Below are positions 1 to 5,919 of a DNA stretch of 8,963 bases, piece by piece. Source of the stretch: JBCCFK01 sp965262315 (GTDB lineage: Bacteria > Actinomycetota > Acidimicrobiia > Acidimicrobiales > UBA8592); assembly GCA_965262315.1 (NCBI GenBank), contig CBDHFJ010000019.1:1-8963 (forward strand), read 5' to 3'. The position numbers and the translations under genes were made by a program. The notes beneath the pieces are model-generated. The model saw only the letters and a list, made by a program, of their open reading frames with translations, did not search any database and was not told where the DNA came from. The first letter of the stretch is position 1, and every line of letters begins with the position of its first letter.

Positions 1-502
1 CGTCCACCTGCACAGTCCGGTTCTTGATCCGCACCCGCCGGACCGCAAGGCGCGGATCGCTGATCAGATCCTGGAGCACCACCGTGTCCACGATGCGCCC
101 ACGGCGGTTGTAGAAGACGACGTTGCTCACCGACGACGTCGGCGATCCATTCGAGCACCGGATGACGGCGACCCCGCCGCGGCCACTGCCGACGTACCTG
201 CCAACAGCGCTGTTGTCGCCGTCGAGCCACACGCGCTCGCCGACCGCGAGCCCCGGGAGGTCCCCATCGACCAGTCGACCCGCCGGATGTCCGCAGAGCG
301 AGGGGACCCGAGCAGAGGTCAGTTGATCGGTGGACCGCAGGGCACCGGCGGGGTTTGTGACGCCGGTCGTCGCCAACAGGAGCGCGATGATCCCGATGGT
401 GACCATCCGCAGTCTGCTGGATGGCCTTGGCGTGTGGCCGAGCGGCTGCGCCGGCGAACGTCGAACCGTCGGCGCAAGGGATTGGTAGTGCTGGGTGGGC
501 AT
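1..502 (-). CDS. Secreted hypothetical protein with VPSLCGHPAG-like motif (partial, C-terminus off the left edge)
   Basis: Reading the minus strand from ATG at 502 gives 167 codons open to the window edge, so the C-terminus is missing. The start is chosen because GGAG lies a few bases upstream; an internal ATG at 406 (Met33) lacks a good ribosome site. Residues 1-32 are polar with several arginines. Residues 33-49 (MVTIGIIALLLATTGVT) form a hydrophobic core, and AGA at 52-54 is a plausible signal-peptidase site, so the mature protein is probably outside the membrane. The mature part starts with VPSLCGHPAGRLVDGDLPG (66-84), a pattern I associate with small exported actinobacterial proteins of unknown function. 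Cys70 and Cys116 could form a disulfide. No lipobox cysteine sits at the cleavage site, so it is probably not a lipoprotein. Function unknown. It is divergent from the sigma-factor operon and may be one of its targets (inference). Confidence 0.72.
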   Translation of the reverse strand, partial: MPTQHYQSLAPTVRRSPAQPLGHTPRPSSRLRMVTIGIIALLLATTGVTNPAGALRSTDQLTSARVPSLCGHPAGRLVDGDLPGLAVGERVWLDGDNSAVGRYVGSGRGGVAVIRCSNGSPTSSVSNVVFYNRRGRIVDTVVLQDLISDPRLAVRRVRIKNRTVQVD

Positions 503-525
503 GGCTCCATCTCCACGTGTCGATG

Positions 526-537
526 CGGGTCGACCCG
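526..537. promoter_or_regulatory. 12-bp perfect palindrome CGGGTCGACCCG
   Basis: A self-complementary 12-mer lies 24-35 bases upstream of the secreted-protein start at 502. That position suits an operator or part of a leader. CG-rich palindromes are not rare in this base composition, so a function is only possible. Confidence 0.22.
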
Positions 538-567
538 AACCTAGGAAGCCTGGACGACCTGCGCTAC

Positions 568-581
568 GGGGAGGTCTCCCC
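568..581. promoter_or_regulatory. Inverted repeat GGGGAG-GT-CTCCCC, candidate regulator site (copy 1)
   Basis: Six-base arms with a two-base spacer lie in the gap between the secreted-protein gene and the sigma-factor gene, about 97-110 bases before the sigma start. The same arms with the same spacer length recur at 2465-2478, before another gene. With a two-base spacer it suits a protein-binding DNA site better than an RNA hairpin, and no T-run follows, so it is not a terminator. The binding protein is unknown. Confidence 0.4.
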
Positions 582-600
582 ACAACCACCGATCAGCCGC

Positions 601-626
601 AACCGATGTCACCATCGCGGGGTTCC
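601..626 (-). promoter_or_regulatory. Candidate ECF-type promoter facing the secreted-protein gene
   Basis: On the minus strand GGAACC (626-621) is followed after 15 bases by CGGTT (605-601). This resembles the GGAAC / CGTT-type -35 and -10 elements used by many ECF sigma factors. Transcription would run into the secreted-protein gene at 502 with a leader of roughly 90 bases. The neighbouring sigma factor would be the natural candidate to use it. The match is short and the element unverified. Confidence 0.25.
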
Positions 627-677
627 GTGCATCATGTCCATCGCGAAGGCGCTGCACCCGGTGAGGAAGACCCCGAC

Positions 678-1235
678 GTGACCACCACGCTCCACCACGA
701 CCTGGCGACCGACCTGGACGCGGCCTTTCCATCACTGGTCGACACCTACGGGACCCTCGTGGTGACGATCGCGAGCCGGCTCACCGATGCCTCGACCGGT
801 GAAGACATCACCCAGGAAGTGTTCCTTCGGACGTATCGGGCGTTGGCGTCCTACGACGCCGACCGGATCGCCTGCCTGCAGCTCCGTCCGTGGTTGGCGA
901 CGATCACACGGAATCTGGTGCGCAACGAGTACCGACGACGCGAACGCAAGCCCGCCATTTCGCTCGACGACGGCGGTCACGTGGAACCGGCATCGGGCCA
1001 CGACGACCCGACCGCCGAGGTGGACGCCTTGGACGGCATCGACCGAATGGGGCGGGTGCTCGCTGATCTGCCAGACACACAACGGGAGGCGGTGGTACTG
1101 CGTCACGTCGTCGGCCTGCCCATCCAGGAGGTCGCGCTGACCATGGGTTGCCCGACGGGAACAGCGAAGTCCCACGTGAGCAGAGGCCTCGTCAGACTCC
1201 GATCGATCCTCGACGCACAGGAGGCGCGCCAATGA
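678..1235 (+). CDS. ECF-family RNA polymerase sigma factor
   Basis: 185 residues from GTG at 678, the usual size for an ECF sigma factor. This start has GAGGAAG about ten bases upstream. The frame is open further up to ATG codons at 606 and 495, but that stretch is Arg/Pro/Gly-rich and unlike a sigma N-terminus. Region 2 spans about residues 16-90 and includes the characteristic stretch GEDITQEVFLRTYRAL (41-56), which contacts core polymerase and the -10 element, then RPWLATITRNLVRNEYRRR. Region 4 spans about 125-178, with LADLPDTQREAVVLRH and the helix-turn-helix VALTMGCPTGTAKSHVSRGLVRLR (152-175) for -35 recognition. There is no C-terminal SnoaL extension. The stop overlaps the next start (ATGA), so the two genes should be translationally coupled. 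No ordinary zinc-binding anti-sigma gene is adjacent. The stress or signal it answers to cannot be read from the sequence. Confidence 0.93.
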   Translation: MTTTLHHDLATDLDAAFPSLVDTYGTLVVTIASRLTDASTGEDITQEVFLRTYRALASYDADRIACLQLRPWLATITRNLVRNEYRRRERKPAISLDDGGHVEPASGHDDPTAEVDALDGIDRMGRVLADLPDTQREAVVLRHVVGLPIQEVALTMGCPTGTAKSHVSRGLVRLRSILDAQEARQ

Positions 1236-1804
1236 CCACGGACGCAACGCCACCAGCCGACGCTGCGCTGGCCGATCAACGCATCGACATCTCCGCTCCG
1301 CTCCGGGATCGGATCATCACCGCCGTCGGCCGAGACGAGCCCGAACCCGCGCCCACTCACCTGCTCGCCCAGATGAACATCGCCCGGTTCCGAGCACCGA
1401 TGGACGATCCGTCGATGGCCGGGTTCGTCGAGATGCTCGACCCCATCAACCACCACGCCGAGGCCGCCGACGGATTCGTCTGGCGCCTGACCGACGAGGG
1501 AAGCAACGACGCCACGTCGATCGTCTTCTACGACGACCCCCTGCTGCTGGTGAACATGTCGGTGTGGCGCGACATGGAGTCGCTGCGCGACTACGTGTAC
1601 CGAGGCGACCACGTGGAGATGGTGAAGCGTCGGCACGAGTGGGCGGACGCGTTCGAGAGCACCTACCTGGTGCTCTGGTGGATCGACGCCGACCATCGGC
1701 CGACGCTGACCGAGGGCGACGAGCGCCTGCGGATGCTTCGCGACGACGGGCCGAGCCCCGACGCATTCACCTTCGGCCGGGCGTTCCCACCGCCCGCCGA
1801 TTGA
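1232..1804 (+). CDS. DUF3291 family protein coupled to the ECF sigma factor
   Basis: 190 residues from ATG at 1232, which shares four bases with the sigma-factor stop (ATGA). An upstream in-frame ATG at 1148 lies wholly inside the sigma gene and is rejected. Residues 43-187 match the DUF3291 pattern as I know it: HLLAQMNIARFRAPMDDPSMAGFVEMLDPINHHAEAADGFVWRL at the front, a central VNMSVWRDMESLRDYVY, then DHVEMVKRRHEW, LVLWWIDADHRPT, and a closing PDAFTFGRAFPPP. The family is assigned to the dimeric alpha/beta-barrel fold, like monooxygenase- and EthD-type small proteins, but has no settled reaction. Residues 1-42 lie outside the domain; ADQRIDISAPLRDRIITAV loosely recalls the first helix of actinobacterial anti-sigma factors, which is speculative. 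No membrane helix or signal peptide is seen, so it is probably cytoplasmic. It ends 16 bases before the convergent DUF2510 gene's stop. Confidence 0.85.
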   Translation: MTTDATPPADAALADQRIDISAPLRDRIITAVGRDEPEPAPTHLLAQMNIARFRAPMDDPSMAGFVEMLDPINHHAEAADGFVWRLTDEGSNDATSIVFYDDPLLLVNMSVWRDMESLRDYVYRGDHVEMVKRRHEWADAFESTYLVLWWIDADHRPTLTEGDERLRMLRDDGPSPDAFTFGRAFPPPAD

Positions 1805-1820
1805 GTCGAGCGGCGGGACC

Positions 1821-2327
1821 TCAAAGGCTGAGCACGAGGTAGGTGAGGAAGCCGATGACCACCGCGATGACGACCGCAAGCGGCACCAGGCGGAACACAC
1901 CGGGCTGACGCCACACGGGAGGACCTGGGTCCGCCCCGAACGGTCCAGCCAGCGGCAGCGATCCCCCGTGGTCCGGCGCCTGGGCCTGCGGTGTGACCGT
2001 CGCCGGACCTGACGGAGCGGCCACGGGCGGGGCCTCGGAAGCCGCAGCCGGCTGCGGGTTCGACTGACCGACCGTCTGGCGACCGACCTCGCCGAGGTCG
2101 AGGCGCGGCGTGGGCCCCGGCCCACCGACCATCGGCCGGCTCGGCTGGACCTGAGGCTGCTGTTGCCCGGGCGGTTGCTGCTGCGGTGCCCGTTGGGACG
2201 GAACCGGATCGGACGCCACGGCTCCGCCGGGCTCGTCCGACACCCACTGCGTCCAGCTCACCCCATCGTGAAATCGGAACGCTCTCCGACCCGACGGGTC
2301 CCGATACCACCCGGACTGATTCGACAC
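1821..2327 (-). CDS. DUF2510 protein with Pro/Gln-rich linker and C-terminal membrane anchor
   Basis: 168 residues from GTG at 2327, with GGAGGG five bases upstream. The frame stays open to 2570, but the DUF2510 motif begins right after this GTG, as is usual for the family. Residues 7-28 (GWYRDPSGRRAFRFHDGVSWTQWV) are a DUF2510 motif, the short Trp-rich module common at the N-terminus of actinobacterial membrane proteins. Residues 40-140 are low-complexity Pro, Gln, Ala and Gly. Residues 147-168 are a hydrophobic helix (LVPLAVVIAVVIGFLTYLVL) at the very end, so the protein is probably tail-anchored with the DUF2510 part in the cytoplasm. Function unknown. It diverges from the larger DUF2510 protein at 2558 and could act with it. 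The 16-base convergent gap after its stop holds no visible terminator. Confidence 0.82.
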   Translation of the reverse strand: MSNQSGWYRDPSGRRAFRFHDGVSWTQWVSDEPGGAVASDPVPSQRAPQQQPPGQQQPQVQPSRPMVGGPGPTPRLDLGEVGRQTVGQSNPQPAAASEAPPVAAPSGPATVTPQAQAPDHGGSLPLAGPFGADPGPPVWRQPGVFRLVPLAVVIAVVIGFLTYLVLSL

Positions 2328-2464
2328 GTCGGCCCTCCGCGCTCGTCCCGCCTGTCCTGTCGGTGCGCCGCTCCGGATGAGCGAGCCCCGACGTCCCGGG
2401 AGGCTAGTTGGCCCTATCGATGTCGGCCCCACGTCGCCCGACAGACCGGCGACAGCACCGCGGT

Positions 2465-2478
2465 GGGGAGCCCTCCCC
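2465..2478. promoter_or_regulatory. Inverted repeat GGGGAG-CC-CTCCCC, candidate regulator site (copy 2)
   Basis: Same arms and spacer length as at 568-581, here in the 230-base divergent region between the two DUF2510 genes, 80-93 bases before the ATG at 2558. TATACC at 2480-2485, immediately beside it, could be a -10 element for the plus-strand gene, which would place the repeat over the promoter. A second, imperfect palindrome (14 of 16 positions, GCCACCTCGAAGTGGC, 2515-2530) lies nearer the start codon. The binding protein is unknown. Confidence 0.4.
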
Positions 2479-2557
2479 GTATACCCCGGGCCGGCTCCTT
2501 CGTACGTTCCGGATGCCACCTCGAAGTGGCTCCGAGACACGACAGAGGAGAGAGGCC

Positions 2558-3988
2558 ATGACCTCGACACAGATCACCCGAACCGACGCGGTCGAGCGAC
2601 AAGGCCCGACACTTCACAAACCGACCGTCATCGCCGGGCTCGGCGCCCTGACGATGATGATCGGGACCTTCCTCCCTTTCGTCACCTCCAGGGTCGACGG
2701 GTTCGGGCCGACCGTCGACGACCTCCTTCGTGTCGCAGCGCCCGAGATCTACTGGTCGACCCGGCTCGTGGCCGCCCTGGCTGCCCTGGCCGCCTGGCAC
2801 GTGCACCGCAGAATCGAGTCGGGCACCGTCACGGTGTGGAAGGCCCGGCGAGGCTGGACCGCGGTGACGGTCGGCTCGATCGGCGTCGGCTGCGGCCTCG
2901 GCCTGATGTCCCTCATCGTCGCCGCTGACGCCCAGCTCTATGGATTGGCCGACCTCGATCCGGGCAGCGGACTGCTGTTGTCGACGGCCGGCGCGGCCGC
3001 GGTGTTGGTGGCCCCGTTCTTCAAGCCGACGCTGCCCACACCCACTGGCGAGGCCACTTTCGTCGCCCAGCCGGTGCGGAACGACGGGCAGGGCCTCCCG
3101 CCCGCCGGGTACTACCCGGATCCGAACCGGCTGGCCCCCTACCGCTGGTGGGACGGCACCGCCTGGACGCCCTGGACCGCGCAGACCACGTCGACGCCGG
3201 CACCCCCGCTCGTCACTCAGCCAGGTGTCGCCGTCAACGGCCCGGCTGCAGCCTCGACGACGATCGCCTCCGCCCGGAGCACCGCAAACGGCTTCCGGCT
3301 CGACATCGCCATGCTCGTCTCCTTCGGTGTCGCAGTGGTCTGTGCCATCGCCGCACTCTTTCTGGCCGACGGCCTGGAGGACGCGCTGAACGAGGCGGCG
3401 GTCTCGACGACCGAGGGCGGCTTCTTGGAGCCGTTGGAGGACATCTTCGGACGGCCGCAAGTCCCCGCCTCGTTCGATCGGGTGTCGACCCGCTTCGACC
3501 TGGTGTCGGGGGTGTCAGGGTTCGCGATGATCGCCTCCGCCGCCGGCGCCGTCTTCGCCCTGATCATCCTCCATCGCCAGGTCACCGCCTGGCTCATCCG
3601 CGGCGTGCAGTGCGTGCCGAGCGGATGGCTGGTCGCCGCCTGGCTGGTCCCCCTGGCGAACGTCATCGCCATCCCGTGGACGCTCATCCACCTCGAGCAG
3701 CGGGCGCTGGCTCTGCGGGGCCGACCGACCCGTTTCTCGATCGTCGGCCTGGGCTCGGTCGTGTGGGCCATCTCGATCGTGGTGTGGGGCTGGGCGATCA
3801 GCATCTGGGACGACTTCGACACCGCAGTACTGGCGGGCGACCGGCTGGGGCTGGCGTCGGCGCCCGGCGTCTTCCAGGTGAGCGCAGCGGCCACCCTGAT
3901 CGGCATCCCGGCGTTGGCCGTGGCAGTCATGGGCCTGCTGTCCCTGCTGGACGAGCCGGATTCGCACCCGACCGCCGAGGTCAGCTGA
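2558..3988 (+). CDS. Multi-pass membrane protein with central DUF2510 and DUF4328-like C-terminal half
   Basis: 476 residues from ATG at 2558, preceded by GAGGAGAGAGG. The in-frame extension to 2408 crosses the promoter region and is rejected. Four likely membrane helices (about 23-42, 64-83, 100-122, 137-155) are followed by a cytoplasmic DUF2510 motif at 182-207 (LPPAGYYPDPNRLAPYRWWDGTAWTPW). A Thr/Ala/Pro linker leads to a second membrane part with helices at about 248-270, 320-340, 358-377, 395-417 and 440-463. This half, with SGWLVAAWLVPLANVIAIPW, resembles the DUF4328 type of integral membrane domain (moderate confidence). Residues 271-318 are acidic and probably form a loop outside the membrane. 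There are no catalytic motifs. A structural or regulatory envelope role is a guess. It shares the DUF2510 module with the divergent gene. The next gene starts 44 bases on in the same direction, so the two may be co-transcribed. Confidence 0.85.
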   Translation: MTSTQITRTDAVERQGPTLHKPTVIAGLGALTMMIGTFLPFVTSRVDGFGPTVDDLLRVAAPEIYWSTRLVAALAALAAWHVHRRIESGTVTVWKARRGWTAVTVGSIGVGCGLGLMSLIVAADAQLYGLADLDPGSGLLLSTAGAAAVLVAPFFKPTLPTPTGEATFVAQPVRNDGQGLPPAGYYPDPNRLAPYRWWDGTAWTPWTAQTTSTPAPPLVTQPGVAVNGPAAASTTIASARSTANGFRLDIAMLVSFGVAVVCAIAALFLADGLEDALNEAAVSTTEGGFLEPLEDIFGRPQVPASFDRVSTRFDLVSGVSGFAMIASAAGAVFALIILHRQVTAWLIRGVQCVPSGWLVAAWLVPLANVIAIPWTLIHLEQRALALRGRPTRFSIVGLGSVVWAISIVVWGWAISIWDDFDTAVLAGDRLGLASAPGVFQVSAAATLIGIPALAVAVMGLLSLLDEPDSHPTAEVS

Positions 3989-4032
3989 GCGCACGCTGCA
4001 GCGACCTCGGAGCGGCCACTACCGTCGGGTGC

Positions 4033-4725
4033 GTGAGTCGCCTGACGCTGGTGGTCGCTGACGAACAGGCCGAGCTGCACCCCGGAGCGCAGCTGGTGTT
4101 CGGTCGGATGGGTGACTTCCCCATCGACGAGAACCCACACCTGCATCGCCACCTGGGCCAGCTCTACGACCTGAACGGTCAGTGGTACCTGCGCAACATC
4201 GGCTCGTCGATCGAGATGGCGGGTCAGTGGAGCGACGGGCGCCGGTTCACCCTGCCGTCGGACGCCATCATGGCGCTCGACGGCAGCGCCGCGTCGATCT
4301 GGTTCTCGGCGGGCCGGGCCCGGTACGAGGTGATGGTCACCATCGGTGACGCCCCACCCCCGGCTCCGTCAGCTCCAATCGCGGCTCCGAGCGGTGGCGT
4401 CGACACCACGGCAACCGGCGACGTTGCCATCAACGACGAGCAACGACTCATGCTGGTGGCCCTGGCCCGGCGCCGCCTCGAGGACCCGAGCGCGCCCATC
4501 TATGACCTCCCGAGCGCCGGCGAAGCCGCCGCCATGCTCGGCTGGCCGGTGACGAAGTACCGTCGCAAGCTCGACTACCTGTGCTCCCGCCTCGCCGAAG
4601 CCGGCGTCGACGGTGTCTACGGCGGCACCGGCGCCAACGCCTCCACCCGCCAGATCGTCCTCGTCGAACACGCCCTGTCCCGAGGCCTGGTCACCCTGGA
4701 CCACCTGCGACTACTGGACGGCTAA
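4033..4725 (+). CDS. FHA-domain protein with helix-rich (winged-helix-like) C-terminal domain
   Basis: 230 residues from GTG at 4033. The frame is open far upstream but overlaps the previous gene. The ribosome site is weak (GGAG over 20 bases away), so the start is moderately sure. Residues 1-105 form an FHA domain, which binds phosphothreonine peptides: strand VSRLTLVVADEQAELHPG, the GR turn at 24-26 (FGR), DFPIDENPHLHRHLGQL (28-44) in place of the usual SRxH stretch, and LRNIGSSIEM (53-62), where NIGSS sits near the usual Asn-Gly turn. A Pro/Ala linker (107-125) leads to residues 133-228, with INDEQRLMLVALARRRL and AAAMLGWPVTKYRRKLDYLCSRL. The latter reads like a helix-turn-helix or winged-helix segment. 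Such FHA plus C-terminal domain proteins are commonly cytoplasmic partners of Ser/Thr kinases, and a kinase is encoded nearby on the other strand. Its stop codon overlaps that of the convergent repeat gene. Confidence 0.87.
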   Translation: MSRLTLVVADEQAELHPGAQLVFGRMGDFPIDENPHLHRHLGQLYDLNGQWYLRNIGSSIEMAGQWSDGRRFTLPSDAIMALDGSAASIWFSAGRARYEVMVTIGDAPPPAPSAPIAAPSGGVDTTATGDVAINDEQRLMLVALARRRLEDPSAPIYDLPSAGEAAAMLGWPVTKYRRKLDYLCSRLAEAGVDGVYGGTGANASTRQIVLVEHALSRGLVTLDHLRLLDG

Positions 4726-5909
4726 GACGCAGCGGCGAGGACCAACGAGTACTCAAAGGCATTCGCTGTCAACGCATAAACATCCAGGCGATACTCCCCG
4801 CCCTCGGAGAGCTCGAACACCCGATTACCGAGTGACTCGTCCTCGGCCAGCGGATCGCCACTCGGATCGATCAACCGGAACCGCGCCGCACCACTCCCAA
4901 CCGACACCAAATCAAGCGACAACACCGAACCCGCAGGCGCATCAAACACATACGAATCCACAAACCCCGGCCGCTCGATATCCCCCATCCCCTCCACCGG
5001 CGAGTTCGGACCCAGCGAGAACCCACCACCACCAACATCGATCCCGAACACCTCCGCCTCCACCAACGTCAACACCGCCGAGTACTCAAAGACATTCGCT
5101 GTCAACGCATAAACATCCAGGCGATACTCCCCGCCCTCAGAGAGCTCGAACACCCGATCACCGAGAAACTCATCAACAAACAACTGCCCCCCACTCGGAT
5201 CGATCAACCGGAACAGCGCCGCACCACTCCCAACCGACACCAAATCAAGCGACAACACCGAACCCGCAGGCGCATCAAACACATACGAATCCACAAACCC
5301 CGGCCGCTCGATATCCCCCATCCCCTCCTCCGGCGAGTTCGGACCCAGCGAGAACCCACCACCACCAACTTCGATCCCGAACACCTCCGCCTCCACCAAC
5401 GTCAACACCGCCGAGTACTCAAAGACATTCGCTGTCAACGCATAAACATCCAGGCGATACTCCCCGCCCTCAGAGAGCTCGAACACCCGATTACCGAGAA
5501 ACTCATCAACAAACAACTGGCCCCCACTCGGATCGATCAACCGGAACAGCGCCGCACCACTCCCAACCGACACCAAATCAAGCGACAACACCGAACCCGC
5601 AGGCGCATCAAACACATACGAATCCACAAACCCCGGCCGCTCGATATCCCCCATCCCCTCCTCCGGCGAGTTCGGACCCAGCGAGAACCCACCACCACCA
5701 ACTTCGATCCCGAACACCTCCGCCTCCACCAACGTCAACACCGCCGAGTACTCAAAGACATTCGCTGTCAACGCATAAACATCCAGGCGATACTCCCCGC
5801 CCTCAGAGAGCTCGAACACCCGATTACCGAGAAACTCATCAACAAACAACTGGCCCCCACTCGGATCGATCAACCGGAACCGCGCCGCACCACTCCCAAC
5901 CGACACCAA
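4722..5909 (-). CDS. PPC-like repeat region, C-terminal part of a frame-disrupted surface protein
   Basis: This minus-strand frame encodes about 395 residues made of 111-residue repeats. The first codon here is TTG, with no ribosome site and in the middle of a domain, so it is not a real start. It continues the gene beginning at 6730 after a frame break near 5910-5935. Each unit reads EAEVFGIEVGGGG...NSPEEGMGDIERPGFVDSYVFDAPAGSVLSLDLVSVGSG...FRLIDPSG...NRVFELSEGGEYRLDVYALTAN. This matches the bacterial pre-peptidase C-terminal (PPC) type of beta domain: an E/PG-D-D-Y-F opening, an alternating L-L-V strand, and a closing G-Y-L-V strand. Three complete units and the rest of a fourth are present. 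The most C-terminal unit is more diverged and ends LVLAAAS. These domains lie outside the cell in known proteins, where they help binding or folding. Codons here often end in G or T, unlike the neighbours. The stop overlaps the FHA gene's stop. Confidence 0.75.
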   Translation of the reverse strand: MVSVGSGAARFRLIDPSGGQLFVDEFLGNRVFELSEGGEYRLDVYALTANVFEYSAVLTLVEAEVFGIEVGGGGFSLGPNSPEEGMGDIERPGFVDSYVFDAPAGSVLSLDLVSVGSGAALFRLIDPSGGQLFVDEFLGNRVFELSEGGEYRLDVYALTANVFEYSAVLTLVEAEVFGIEVGGGGFSLGPNSPEEGMGDIERPGFVDSYVFDAPAGSVLSLDLVSVGSGAALFRLIDPSGGQLFVDEFLGDRVFELSEGGEYRLDVYALTANVFEYSAVLTLVEAEVFGIDVGGGGFSLGPNSPVEGMGDIERPGFVDSYVFDAPAGSVLSLDLVSVGSGAARFRLIDPSGDPLAEDESLGNRVFELSEGGEYRLDVYALTANAFEYSLVLAAAS

Positions 5910-5919
5910 ATCAAGCGAC
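4746..5919 (-). repeat. Tandem array of 333-bp coding repeats, about 3.5 units
   Basis: Fixed landmarks recur exactly every 333 bases: ATTCGCTGTC at 4761, 5094, 5427 and 5760, and AAATCAAGCGAC at 4909, 5242, 5575 and 5908. 333 is a multiple of three, giving a 111-residue protein unit. The two central units (5094-5426 and 5427-5759) differ at about two positions by eye, and the partial unit at 5760-5919 is nearly as close. The unit at 4761-5093, which is C-terminal in the protein, is the most diverged, mainly around 4830-4860. Identity of this order implies recent duplication or gene conversion. It also makes the array liable to assembly collapse, so the true copy number may differ. Homology stops abruptly after 5919. 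Confidence 0.93.

Noticed and set aside
495..677. N-terminal extension of the sigma factor from ATG 495 or 606
   Set aside because: The extension is Arg/Pro/Gly-rich, overlaps the divergent gene's start region and a palindrome, and has no good ribosome site. GTG 678 gives a normal-length ECF sigma factor.
1805..1820. Rho-independent terminator between the convergent genes
   Set aside because: The 16-base gap has no hairpin with a T-run on either strand.
1103..2125. Minus-strand open frame of 340 codons across the sigma and DUF3291 genes
   Set aside because: It has Arg/Val/His-rich composition and no domain, and it overlaps two well-supported genes on the plus strand. Such shadows are common in GC-rich DNA.
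2414..3460. Minus-strand open frame of 348 codons opposite the membrane protein
   Set aside because: It is the antisense of a clear multi-helix DUF2510 protein, and its own translation shows no domain or membrane pattern.
3148..4032. Long upstream extension of the FHA protein's frame
   Set aside because: It lies inside the membrane-protein gene and is Arg/Gly/Pro-rich. The FHA domain begins right at GTG 4033.
4746..5919. CRISPR array or intergenic satellite reading of the tandem repeats
   Set aside because: The unit is 333 bases, divisible by three, with no short repeat plus variable spacer pattern, and it encodes an intact protein domain.
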